Source: Anaerolineales bacterium (lineage in GTDB: Bacteria > Chloroflexota > Anaerolineae > Anaerolineales > Villigracilaceae). From it: DNA of 53,477 nucleotides. How positions within the stretch are numbered: position 1 is the stretch's first letter; each line of letters opens with the position of its first letter. This document shows, in pieces, positions 25,926 to 33,756 of this stretch. The DNA lies in NCBI GenBank assembly GCA_016928525.1, contig JAFGKO010000354.1:1-53477 (forward strand). Reading direction: 5' to 3'. The position numbers and the translations under genes were made by a program. A model generated the notes under the pieces. The model saw nothing but the letters and a program-made list of their open reading frames with translations. It had not been told where the DNA came from and did not search any database.

Positions 25926-28295
25926 TCAAACCGGATAAATTCGGACTCGTGCCGGGCCAGCGACGGCCAGACCGGTCAGCGGTTCGCTGGCAAATTCGGT
26001 CAACGCGTTGGGATTGGCGCCAACAACCATATTTTCCGCAGACTTGCGGCCCCAGCGCACGAAGGTGTGATGTCCCAGACCAGGCGGCAGGAAGACCGCG
26101 TTCGGCCACAGACCCGCATAGACCCGAACCGTAGCCTGCACCCGGTTAAGCGATGATTCGACCCAGACGCGTTCTCCGTCTTCCAGATGCAGTGCTTCGG
26201 CCGCTTTCTGGCTGACTTCCACCCAGCTATCCCATTTGACATGCCCCTGTAAGCCGTAGCTTTCCTGTAAAGTGGGGACGATGCCCTGCCACTGTGTGGA
26301 CTGTGTGATCAGCGGCTGGGTTACCAGCAGGAAGGGATATTCGAGGGCGCCGGCGGTGCTGTCGGCCAGGTTCGCGGGAACCTCGAAGTGCGGCAGGCAG
26401 GCTTGATCGGAGTCTGATCCGAGCACGGCAAATAGTTCTCGGGAGAAGAAGTCGAAGCGTCCATCCTTGGGCGCATTCAGGCGGTCACGTCCGACCACGT
26501 CGCTCCAGGCCGGGCTGCCGGGCTCGGCATTGAAGTAGACCAGTTCGGACCAGTTGCCATTGGCTTCCAGTTTCTCCCAATCAAACCTGGATAGACGGTC
26601 TGTGATCAGATCTTTGTAGGTGGCCCAGGGCAGGGCATTTGCCACAGGCCCGCCAATCCGCTGCGCCAGGTCGAGCAGCACATCGCCTGGGTCGCGCGTG
26701 TCATGGACTGACTCAACGGCCGGACGGCGCAGCGAAATCCCGGCGTAGCCTGTACCTTCCAGGTAATCGTCGCCCCAGACTTCCAGGAAGGTGCTGGCCG
26801 GCAGGATCAGGTCAGCGTGCGCAGCGCTTTCGTCCAGCGTGGAGGCGAAACTGACCACGAAGGGCACTTTCATCAGCGCTTCCAGACTGCGCCCGCCGTT
26901 GGGCATGTCGTAGACCGGGTTGGCGTTCAGCAGGAAGAGCATCTCCAGCGGGTAGGGTCTCTCCGCCAGGATGCGCTCCGGGACGTTCTGGTAGGCCGAA
27001 AGAGCCAGCAGGAATTGCGTGCCGGCCCCGTCCAGGCGTTCCTGGGATTCGCCTCTTCGAGCGACGGTATCAAGCGTGTAAGCAGGCCAATCGGTCAGTT
27101 CCGGGAAACGCTGAAGGATCACACCGCCTTTGGCATCGATGGAACCAACCAATGCATTCAAGGCGTGGACTGCCAATGCAGTGTAGAGCGCGTTGCCACT
27201 GGAAAGTTCGCCTGGCTCGGTGGGTAGCACCGCGACCGCCGGGTGGTTGGTGGCGAACTCGCCTGCAATGCGGGCAATCACATCGGTGGTGACGCCCGTG
27301 ATGGCCGCGACACGTTCGAGCGTGTAGGTCTCCAGCACCAATGATTTGAAACCCTGGTGCACGACGCCATCCGCATCTTCGAAATCTTCGAAGCCGAAGG
27401 TAAAGTCGCGCACAAAGGCTTCGTCGTACAGCTTGCTGTTGACGATGACGTTGGCCATACCCAGCGCCAGTGCGCCGTACGTGCCGGGGCGGATGGGCAC
27501 CCACTCGTCAGCCTTGATGCCGGTCAACGAGAGACGCGGGTGGACGGCCACCAGTTTGCCGCGCTGCGGGCGTCCGCGGCGCATGAAGGCCGTCGCGCCC
27601 AAATAACCGATCAGGTTGCGGCTGGATTCGAGTAGGTTCCCGCCAAAGGTCAGCACATAATTGGAATTATTGACGTCATAGACCGGCAGCGCGTTCACGC
27701 CCTGTGAGAGCCATAGCGCCATGCGAGCCGTGCCCTCCCCCAGGCTTTCGCGTGAGATCACGTTCGGCGAGCCGTAGGCGCGCATGAAGCGGTTGACTAC
27801 CTGGCGCATCTGCCCGCGCAGTTCACCGTGCATGAGCGCCACGCTGTGGGATTTGCCGGCTTCGCGTAGTTCGGCCAGTTTGTCCCCTACCAACCCGAGC
27901 GCTTCGTCCCAGGAGATTTCCTTCCAGTTTCCTGAACCGCGTTTTCCGGTCTGGAGACGCGGGTGCTCGAGGCGTTCCGGGCTGTAGAGCACTTCCAGCG
28001 AGGTCTGTCCCTTCAGGCAACACACGCCCTGGTTGAGCGGGTGTAGCGGGTTACCTTCCACTTTCACGGCTTTTCCGTCTACTACACGCACATCCAACCC
28101 GCAACCAGAAGGGCACAGGCCACAGGTCGTTTTGACAATGGTCTCTTCACCTGAGGCTGTCTGTATCACAACCGTTTCTTTCTTTGGTTGCAAAGCATTC
28201 AAGCCAACTCCCGCTGCCACGGCTGCAGTTCCAAGTCGAAGGAAATCGCGACGAGAGAGCTTTGATTTTGAAGTCTGGGGTGGGGAATTTTCCAT
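25926..28295 (-). CDS. Molybdopterin-oxidoreductase-family (CISM) catalytic-type subunit, PsrA/QrcB-like
   Basis: 789 aa. Twin-arginine signal SRRDFLRLG (residues 14-22), so exported folded. N-terminal [4Fe-4S] cysteines 58, 61, 65 and 92/93. The segment after GSPN (175-178) reads VISRESLGEG, where polysulfide/thiosulfate reductases carry their molybdenum-binding cysteine; no Cys, Sec or clear Ser ligand is found at the expected place. QrcB and ActB also use this fold without metal catalysis, so it may be an electron-transfer scaffold rather than an enzyme. A dinucleotide-binding C-terminal domain is present (LEDGERVWVESSLNRV). Heads the Psr-like trio. Confidence 0.85.
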   Translation of the reverse strand: MENSPPQTSKSKLSRRDFLRLGTAAVAAGVGLNALQPKKETVVIQTASGEETIVKTTCGLCPSGCGLDVRVVDGKAVKVEGNPLHPLNQGVCCLKGQTSLEVLYSPERLEHPRLQTGKRGSGNWKEISWDEALGLVGDKLAELREAGKSHSVALMHGELRGQMRQVVNRFMRAYGSPNVISRESLGEGTARMALWLSQGVNALPVYDVNNSNYVLTFGGNLLESSRNLIGYLGATAFMRRGRPQRGKLVAVHPRLSLTGIKADEWVPIRPGTYGALALGMANVIVNSKLYDEAFVRDFTFGFEDFEDADGVVHQGFKSLVLETYTLERVAAITGVTTDVIARIAGEFATNHPAVAVLPTEPGELSSGNALYTALAVHALNALVGSIDAKGGVILQRFPELTDWPAYTLDTVARRGESQERLDGAGTQFLLALSAYQNVPERILAERPYPLEMLFLLNANPVYDMPNGGRSLEALMKVPFVVSFASTLDESAAHADLILPASTFLEVWGDDYLEGTGYAGISLRRPAVESVHDTRDPGDVLLDLAQRIGGPVANALPWATYKDLITDRLSRFDWEKLEANGNWSELVYFNAEPGSPAWSDVVGRDRLNAPKDGRFDFFSRELFAVLGSDSDQACLPHFEVPANLADSTAGALEYPFLLVTQPLITQSTQWQGIVPTLQESYGLQGHVKWDSWVEVSQKAAEALHLEDGERVWVESSLNRVQATVRVYAGLWPNAVFLPPGLGHHTFVRWGRKSAENMVVGANPNALTEFASEPLTGLAVAGPARVRIYPV

Positions 28296-28332
28296 GCAGG
28301 CTATCCTTTACCAATCAACAGACCGGGATAAA

Positions 28333-28390
28333 GAACCTCCGGAGCGCGGACTTCAGTCCGCCCGGCAAGGCAGACTGAAGTCTTAACTCC
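28333..28390. repeat. Short palindromic repeat with GGACTTCAGTCC core
   Basis: GCGGACTTCAGTCCGCC followed after a short spacer by GGCAGACTGAAGTCTT: two palindromic units that also pair with each other. REP-like element in the 111-base gap between the cytochrome and molybdopterin-type genes. No other content seen in that gap. Confidence 0.6.
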
Positions 28391-28406
28391 GTTATTCGGA
28401 TAAGCT

Positions 28407-28781
28407 CTAATTGCCGTCATATCCACTCAACCAACGGTACAAGGGCTGACCCTGCCCGGATATCGTCTCAAGCGCTTCAGGTTCCTGGACCTCCAGGTCT
28501 GTTACCATGAAATAAGCCGGATCCACCGTCAATTCGACACCCAGCAGCTCCAGCGCCTGGAGTGTATCCGGCACTTCGCCCGGTTTGCTGGAGGCCACCC
28601 AGGCCTGTCCACGTGGACCACGCGGCCCACCGCCCGAAGGGCTGATGTGGCAGGTAGCACAGGGTTCGCCAGTTTGCGACGAATACTCGGGCAATGCACC
28701 CGCGGTTGAAACGGGTATCGAGGCCAATAATAGGACTGTAGCCAGGAGGAATGAACCAAAGAAAATCAGGAAGTGTTTCAT
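28407..28781 (-). CDS. Small periplasmic monohaem cytochrome c
   Basis: 124 aa. Signal peptide (residues 1-27, FLIFFGSFLLATVLLLASIPVS region) and one haem motif CATCH (about 40-44) in GEPCATCHISPSGGGPRG. The start is the ATG four bases after the Rieske stop; an earlier in-frame ATG lies inside the Rieske gene and would spoil the signal peptide. Probably shuttles electrons between the Rieske protein and the Psr-like or 698-aa cytochrome subunits. Confidence 0.75.
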   Translation of the reverse strand: MKHFLIFFGSFLLATVLLLASIPVSTAGALPEYSSQTGEPCATCHISPSGGGPRGPRGQAWVASSKPGEVPDTLQALELLGVELTVDPAYFMVTDLEVQEPEALETISGQGQPLYRWLSGYDGN

Positions 28782-28785
28782 AGAA

Positions 28786-29235
28786 TTAAGCCTCGCCAAC
28801 AATAACTGTGTTCCCATCCACACTCACCGGGAACTGTTCCAGCGGGATGGGCGGCGGCCCGGCCAATACGTCGCCAAACTCATCAAAGCGACCGTCATGG
28901 CACGGACAATAGAATTCCTTTTTGTCCGTCTGCCATTGCACGATGCAGCCCAGGTGGGTACAAATCAACGAAAAGGCCCGCAGGCTTTCCGGGGTACGCA
29001 GCACCAGGACGGAGACACCACCATAGCTGATGGCCTTCGTCCCGCCTACAGGCAACTCGCTCAGCGGAAAAGTGACCGGAGTGGCTTCCTGTGTTGTGTT
29101 CGTCGAGGGGAACAAGCGCGCTTGCAGCCAGGTCCCCAGCCAGGCGGCGCCCATGGTCAACAGGCCAAGCTGGATGAACTGGCGCCGGGGGACGAAGGCG
29201 GAGGGTTTGGGGGAGGGAGAGGGTGTAGTTGTCAT
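28786..29235 (-). CDS. Rieske [2Fe-2S] protein with twin-arginine signal
   Basis: 149 aa. Twin-arginine motif PRRQFIQLG (about residues 16-24) with a hydrophobic stretch that may stay as an anchor, then a Rieske fold with cluster ligands in CTHLGC and CPCHDG and the proline loop GPPPIPL. High-potential Rieske proteins normally work with cytochrome b; no cytochrome b gene lies here, so it seems to serve the adjacent Psr-like/DsrMK assembly. Start at the ATG right after inverted-repeat element B; an in-frame ATG at 29301 lies inside the element and is not used. Confidence 0.85.
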   Translation of the reverse strand: MTTTPSPSPKPSAFVPRRQFIQLGLLTMGAAWLGTWLQARLFPSTNTTQEATPVTFPLSELPVGGTKAISYGGVSVLVLRTPESLRAFSLICTHLGCIVQWQTDKKEFYCPCHDGRFDEFGDVLAGPPPIPLEQFPVSVDGNTVIVGEA

Positions 29236-29254
29236 ATTTTTACTGTTCGCCGGT

Positions 29255-29362
29255 GGTCGAGTAGCCCCGAATGATTGAGGTGGGGCATATCGAGACCACA
29301 AATTTCAGGTTTCTTTTGCCTTGTTGGTCTCGGTACGGCGGACGAGCACCGCCTACTCGACC
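29255..29362. repeat. Inverted-repeat element B, copy 2
   Basis: Perfect 10-base ends GGTCGAGTAG (29255-29264) and CTACTCGACC (29353-29362), with an inner pair CGAGACCA (29291-29298) and TGGTCTCG (29325-29332). Its reverse complement aligns with the copy at 21476-21561. Fills the gap between the Rieske and DsrJ-like genes. A non-coding MITE/REP-like element. Confidence 0.75.
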
Positions 29363-29372
29363 AACGGAGCAC

Positions 29373-29669
29373 TCAAGGAACAATCTCATCCACGCCTACA
29401 TAGTTGTGGCAATTGTTGCAGGAGGTGGCAGGCTCGTGGCATTGCAAGCAATCCGCTTGTTCCAGGTCGCCGCGGTTGACAACGTTCTTGTGGTTCTTTT
29501 GCCACCAATCCAGTGGGCTGTGGTATTCGGGAGCCGGCATGCTCGGGTCGAGGTAGACTGCCAGCGGACCTTCGCCGTCCTTGACCGGTTTTTCCACATA
29601 ACGCGGATAAAAAGCGACAATGAGGAGGATGATCCCGAGTGAAACAAGAGACAAAGCTATTTTTCGCAT
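29373..29669 (-). CDS. DsrJ-like dihaem cytochrome c
   Basis: 98 aa. N-terminal membrane anchor or uncleaved signal (residues 4-22, IALSLVSLGIILLIVAFYP), then a periplasmic part with CLQCH and CNNCH near the C-terminus. DsrJ of sulfate reducers has three haems and a similar position next to DsrK and DsrM, so this looks like a reduced DsrJ. An in-frame TTG at 29681 is rejected: the ATG at 29669 has GGAGAGG in front. Starts 13 bases after the dsrK stop. Confidence 0.75.
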   Translation of the reverse strand: MRKIALSLVSLGIILLIVAFYPRYVEKPVKDGEGPLAVYLDPSMPAPEYHSPLDWWQKNHKNVVNRGDLEQADCLQCHEPATSCNNCHNYVGVDEIVP

Positions 29670-29682
29670 GAGCCTCTCCAAA

Positions 29683-31128
29683 CTACAGTTTGAGAGCGTT
29701 CGCGAGCAGGTCGATCACGCCGCCAACCTTGACCGGCACATCCCAATAGTGCATAGACTCAGGCAATTGAGCCTTGCAAATCGCGCAAACCGTGGCCAGA
29801 TAGTTGGCACCGGTATGTTTGACAGCCAGAGCTCGCGGTTTGCCGCCTGCCATGCGGATGGGCATGATCTCGTCGGTCAGCAGGCCGTTACCCGCGCCGC
29901 AGCAGAAGGTCTTCTCACGGATAGTGCCCTCTGGCATTTCCTGGAAGCGATTGCACACAGCACGGATAATCTCGCGCGGTTCCTCGATAAGCTGGCCTGC
30001 GCGGGCGGAGTTACAGGGGTCATGGTAGGTGACGAGGAATTCATCGTTGGCAGACTTGTCGATGCGGCCATTGAACGCGCCCTTACGCAGCATATCCACG
30101 ATAAACTGGCTGATATGGTATGGATAAGGCGGATCGAACATATCCATCGGGCCGCTCAAGGTTGGGGTGAGGATGCCAGCCCGCCAGGCGTGTCCGCATT
30201 CGCCCCAAATAATAGTCTTGACGCCCAGCATGCGAGCCGCGTCGATAATACGCCGGTTGACCTTTTGCATGTTGGCAAAATTCAGGAACAGGCCGAAGTT
30301 GCCGCCCTCATTGCAATACGTACTAGTGGTCCAACTGATACCCAGGTAGTGGAATAGCTTGCCATAACCGATCATCGTATCCGTGTTGGCAAAGTTATCC
30401 GCCGAGGGGGGTACGAGCAGGACATCCGCCCCTTCTTCATCCACCGGGAAGCGGATAGGGAGGCCGGTCTCTTCCTTGACTTCATCCTCAAGGAACTCAC
30501 AATTGTCTATCCAGGCTGCAGGCGGAATGCCCAGATTGTTGCCAGTCTGGTACACCTTTGCAACCACTTCTGTAACGTACTTCGTAGAGACGCCAATCGA
30601 GGCCATGATCTCGCGGGCTGCGATGGTGATCTCAGCCGTGTCAATGCCGTAGGGGCAAAAGACCGAACAACGACGGCATTCCGAGCACTGGTAGAAGTAG
30701 GTGTACCACTTCTGGAGCATTTCCTCGTCCAAATCGGCAGCAGCCCCCAGGTCCGGGAAGAGACCCGCGGGAGTGAAATAACGGCGGTAGACTTTGCGCA
30801 ACAGTTCCGCGCGCGCCACCGGGAAGTTCTGCGGGTCACCCGTCCCCAGGTAGAACTGGCATTTATCGGTACAGGCTCCGCAGCGAACGCAGATATCCAT
30901 GTACACGCGCAAGGCCTGGTTCTTTTCCAGGAGCTCGCCAAACCTGGCAATCGCGCGCTCCTTCCAATCGGGCACGAGTTCCGAAGGCAGGTCAATTGCA
31001 GCGGTATCCTTGGGTTTGCTTGGGTAACAACGCACTTCGGACGAAGCGTGTTCGCGAAGCTTTGGTGGGCGAAGCTCACCTTTTACCGCAGGATCTTTGA
31101 TGATGGGGGTTTCGTCAAATTTTGCCAT
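29683..31128 (-). CDS. dsrK: DsrK, DsrC-trisulfide-reducing subunit of DsrMK
   Basis: 481 aa. Two N-terminal clusters, CVRCGACTDKC (about residues 81-91) and CSECRRCSVFCP (about 150-161), and the CCG segments CGHAWRAG, YHDPCNSARAG, FCCGAGNGLLTDEIMPIRMAGGK and ATVCAICKAQLP. The CCGAGNGLLTDE form is the one found in true DsrK, so of the three paralogues in the window this is the orthologue. Cytoplasmic, expected to pass electrons to the DsrC trisulfide made by DsrAB. Encoded directly after dsrM and before the DsrJ-like cytochrome; dsrO and dsrP do not follow. Confidence 0.93.
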   Translation of the reverse strand: MAKFDETPIIKDPAVKGELRPPKLREHASSEVRCYPSKPKDTAAIDLPSELVPDWKERAIARFGELLEKNQALRVYMDICVRCGACTDKCQFYLGTGDPQNFPVARAELLRKVYRRYFTPAGLFPDLGAAADLDEEMLQKWYTYFYQCSECRRCSVFCPYGIDTAEITIAAREIMASIGVSTKYVTEVVAKVYQTGNNLGIPPAAWIDNCEFLEDEVKEETGLPIRFPVDEEGADVLLVPPSADNFANTDTMIGYGKLFHYLGISWTTSTYCNEGGNFGLFLNFANMQKVNRRIIDAARMLGVKTIIWGECGHAWRAGILTPTLSGPMDMFDPPYPYHISQFIVDMLRKGAFNGRIDKSANDEFLVTYHDPCNSARAGQLIEEPREIIRAVCNRFQEMPEGTIREKTFCCGAGNGLLTDEIMPIRMAGGKPRALAVKHTGANYLATVCAICKAQLPESMHYWDVPVKVGGVIDLLANALKL

Positions 31129-31151
31129 GAGTTATTCTCTAAAGTGGTCGC

Positions 31152-31898
31152 TTAGTAGCGTTCATAAGGATTGACATAGCGCTTGCCACGCTTCTGTACC
31201 TGGAAAGGTTGGTGACGCGACGGGCTGAAGAAAACGCCACCCGCATGAAGTAGCTTACTGAATGGGAAATAAATCATCAAGACCAGTACAAAGAATAAAT
31301 GCAACAGGAACAATGGATGGCGAGGCACTTCAATCGGATGAAGCGCCATAAGTCCCAAGATGAAGCCTTTGACATCCACAATATTGACATGCAGCCAGTA
31401 ACTCACCATAAGGCCTGTGCCAGCAACCAGCCCGAGCAACACCAGCACAAAATAATCAGGAACGTTGGAAATATAGAGCGTGCGCGGCAATCCCAATCTT
31501 CGCCAAAACAGGAACAGGGCCGCAGCCCCGAACAGACTGCCAAAAAACAGCGCCACTGTTTCCATGTATAGGAAAATCCCTGGCACAGGATAGGTGAAAT
31601 AACGCAGGTGACGGAATAGAACAGCAGCCAGGGCGATATGGAAAATCCAGGCACCACCCCATAACCATTTGTCAGCTTTGAATAAGTTGGGGAAAAAGGT
31701 TACATCGCCTAAAACCCGTAAAACAGAACCGCCCTCCGTTTTTGGCGCCGGCGTCAGGGCATGCGGCAACGGCATCGGGGTACGTATATAACCGAATAAT
31801 CTCCAAAGCAGACCTGCAACGAAAGCGAAGGTTGCGAAGTATGCCAGGCCGATGAAAAATAATGAAAGCAGTGTCCACAATATATCGCTCGTGCTCAT
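31152..31898 (-). CDS. dsrM: DsrM, haem b membrane subunit of DsrMK
   Basis: 248 aa with about six hydrophobic segments (roughly residues 8-33, 78-95, 105-125, 145-168, 172-190 and 195-212). Histidines near membrane ends (WIFHIALA, LLFHL-like LFLLHLFFVLVL and SKLLHAGG) are candidate haem b ligands as in NarI. Takes electrons from menaquinol and hands them to DsrK, encoded 23 bases downstream. Shorter than the ~330-aa enzyme of Deltaproteobacteria. GAGGA precedes the ATG. Confidence 0.88.
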   Translation of the reverse strand: MSTSDILWTLLSLFFIGLAYFATFAFVAGLLWRLFGYIRTPMPLPHALTPAPKTEGGSVLRVLGDVTFFPNLFKADKWLWGGAWIFHIALAAVLFRHLRYFTYPVPGIFLYMETVALFFGSLFGAAALFLFWRRLGLPRTLYISNVPDYFVLVLLGLVAGTGLMVSYWLHVNIVDVKGFILGLMALHPIEVPRHPLFLLHLFFVLVLMIYFPFSKLLHAGGVFFSPSRHQPFQVQKRGKRYVNPYERY

Positions 31899-31935
31899 AC
31901 TTCCTCAAAATGTACTTTTCCTTGAAGCAGGGGAA

Positions 31936-31991
31936 GTGGGGTGTCGCGGTCGTGCTATGCACAACCAGACACCCCACACCCCAATTTATTG
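31936..31991. repeat. Intercistronic hairpin repeat, copy 2
   Basis: Arms GTGGGGTGTC (31936-31945) and GACACCCCAC (31968-31977) are perfect complements; the right flank CCCCACACCCCAATTTATTG (31972-31991) repeats the sequence at 19431-19450 exactly. Lies in the 204-base gap between dsrC and dsrM. Confidence 0.7.
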
Positions 31992-32022
31992 AAAAGGTAC
32001 TTCAAAAAAATAAACAACAAGG

Positions 32023-32073
32023 GATAGGGGGCAGGGAAGACGGCTTTTTTGCACATCTACTCCCCCCTATCCC
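32023..32073. repeat. Second inverted repeat between dsrC and dsrM
   Basis: GGGATAGGGGG (32023-32033) and CCCCCTATCCC (32063-32073), 11-base perfect arms with a 29-base loop. Together with the neighbouring hairpin it gives two stems after dsrC, which may limit read-through from dsrABDC into dsrMK or protect the upstream mRNA end. Confidence 0.55.
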
Positions 32074-32102
32074 CAGTGGGTGATATAGATTCGCGCGAAA
32101 AA

Positions 32103-32420
32103 CTATACGCAGCCAGTTGGTTTGGGTAAACCGGCGATCTTGCAAGCGCCTTTAGCCGGACCGCTTGGGAACAACTCATAGATCGTCTTGAGATCGTACC
32201 CGGTCTCTTTGCAGAGCTTGCGAATCATCGGAGCAATGCCAAACTGCTTGTAGTAATCTCTCAGATAGTTGACTACTTTCCAATGATCTTCGGTCAGTTC
32301 TTCGACGTCCTCTGTTTTGGCAATTGCGGCTGCCAGCGCTTCGCTCCAGGTATCAGGTTCCTGGATGAAACCATCCTCGTCCACATCAATCTGGATGCCT
32401 TCTAAATCAATCACAGGCAT
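32103..32420 (-). CDS. dsrC: DsrC, sulfur-carrier co-substrate of DsrAB
   Basis: 105 aa, standard length. The C-terminal swinging arm has both conserved cysteines, 93 and 104, in KGACKIAGLPKPTGCV, exactly ten residues apart, as needed to form the DsrC trisulfide. DsrAB loads sulfite-derived sulfur onto this pair and DsrK reduces it. GGAGG precedes the ATG. Follows dsrD by 56 bases. Confidence 0.97.
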   Translation of the reverse strand: MPVIDLEGIQIDVDEDGFIQEPDTWSEALAAAIAKTEDVEELTEDHWKVVNYLRDYYKQFGIAPMIRKLCKETGYDLKTIYELFPSGPAKGACKIAGLPKPTGCV

Positions 32421-32476
32421 ATCTACCTCCTAATATAACTTTCATCTTTCTAATTGGTTCAAAGTGCTTTGGTCTG

Positions 32477-32686
32477 TCATGCATCCGGGAGCTTGATAAA
32501 TGTGGCACCACCAAAAGATGTAAACTCAAGGGTACCGGCATTGATCAGTTCGGTAAGCGCCTTCTTGACCAGTTTTTGATCCAAGTCAAGGCCTTTGGCT
32601 ACATCACGGTGGGTCATCATTTTCCCTTTTTGCTTGAAGAACTCAACAATCTGATCCTTCAATTCCTCAGTCACTTCGTCGCTCAT
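32477..32686 (-). CDS. dsrD: DsrD, activator of dissimilatory sulfite reductase
   Basis: 69 aa winged-helix protein: KDQIVEFFKQKGKMMTHRDVAKGL, LDQKLVKKALTELINAGTLEF and FIKLPDA. DsrD stimulates DsrAB turnover and is typical of organisms that reduce sulfite, though a few exceptions are known. It lies 11 bases after dsrB with GGAGG before the ATG. Its presence is the main sequence evidence here for the reductive direction. Confidence 0.95.
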   Translation of the reverse strand: MSDEVTEELKDQIVEFFKQKGKMMTHRDVAKGLDLDQKLVKKALTELINAGTLEFTSFGGATFIKLPDA

Positions 32687-32697
32687 GTTTCACCTCC

Positions 32698-33756
32698 TTA
32701 CCACTTGAAGGTAGGCGTTGACCGGAAGGTTTCAGGTGCCAGGGTGAAGTCGTCAATGAGTTGGACGGTGAACGGGATACCCGTCAAGTCAAAAAACCGC
32801 TCCCAGCCAACACGTTCAATCCATTCGCCCATGCGCTCATGTTTGCGAGCATGGCTTGCCCAGGTTTCAACAATGTTGCGTACCGCATCTGTCACTTCGG
32901 GCCAGCGCGGCGGGTTGTTGGGCAGGAATGGTATTGCCAGGCGGGAGAACTTGGGTGGCGTACGTGCACTGGAAATCTTGCCGCCAACCCAAATCGAAAC
33001 GCCATCACCGATGGGATCAGCCAGCGGCATACCCGGGCACATGGTGTAGCAGTTGCCACAGTACATGCACTTCTCTTCGTTGACAGTGAGGGACTTTTCT
33101 TTCGGATCGGGGCGGATCGCGCCAGTCGGGCAGGCTGCAATCACGTTGGGAATTTCGCACTTGGCACGTACCGTATCGTGATTGATCGCGGGCGGCTTGC
33201 GGTGAATGCCCAAAATAGCAATATCCGAGCAGTGCACAGCGCCACACATGTTTAGGCAGCAAGCCAATGAGATGCGACAATAGGCTGGAAGTTTCCAGTC
33301 CGTGAAATATTCGAACAGGTCATCCATCACCGCTTTGACGATACCGGAGGCATCGGTCGCGGGCGTATGGCAATGGATCCAGCCCTGGGTGTGCACCGGA
33401 TTGCTGATGGCATGACCGGTTCCACCCACTGCATAACCCTGTTCCTTGAGATGGGCAATCAGAGGCTCAACCTGATTTTTGTCAGAGACCAAAAATTCCA
33501 GGTTGTGTCGACTGGTGAAGCGCAGATGCCCGCCGCAAAACTTGTCAGCGATCTGGCAGACATCGCGGATCCAGTCCGTACTTACGAGACGGCCGGAACC
33601 GACGCGAACCGTATACAGTTCATCACCGGACTCGGCAACGTGCTTCAACACGCCTGGCTTTACACGTTCGTGGTACTTCCACTGTCCATAATTCTTTTGG
33701 ATGACAGGTGGAAGCATGTCCTTATAGTTTGGAGGGCCGAAGTCAGTGCGGCTCAT
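32698..33756 (-). CDS. dsrB: Dissimilatory sulfite reductase beta subunit
   Basis: 352 aa. Sirohaem/[4Fe-4S] ligand region [19 protein letters not shown], followed by a ferredoxin insert with CPTGAIRP and [15 protein letters not shown]. Forms the alpha2beta2 enzyme with DsrA and holds the catalytic sirohaem that reduces sulfite using electrons from DsrC. Starts on the last base of the dsrA stop (TAATG), with GAGGAGG just upstream. Length and motif layout are complete. Confidence 0.97.
   Translation of the reverse strand: MSRTDFGPPNYKDMLPPVIQKNYGQWKYHERVKPGVLKHVAESGDELYTVRVGSGRLVSTDWIRDVCQIADKFCGGHLRFTSRHNLEFLVSDKNQVEPLIAHLKEQGYAVGGTGHAISNPVHTQGWIHCHTPATDASGIVKAVMDDLFEYFTDWKLPAYCRISLACCLNMCGAVHCSDIAILGIHRKPPAINHDTVRAKCEIPNVIAACPTGAIRPDPKEKSLTVNEEKCMYCGNCYTMCPGMPLADPIGDGVSIWVGGKISSARTPPKFSRLAIPFLPNNPPRWPEVTDAVRNIVETWASHARKHERMGEWIERVGWERFFDLTGIPFTVQLIDDFTLAPETFRSTPTFKW

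Noticed and set aside
25926..28295. Nitrate reductase or formate dehydrogenase large subunit
   Set aside because: Subunit set (PsrB-type and NrfD) and lack of the respective metal ligand point to the Psr/Qrc group.
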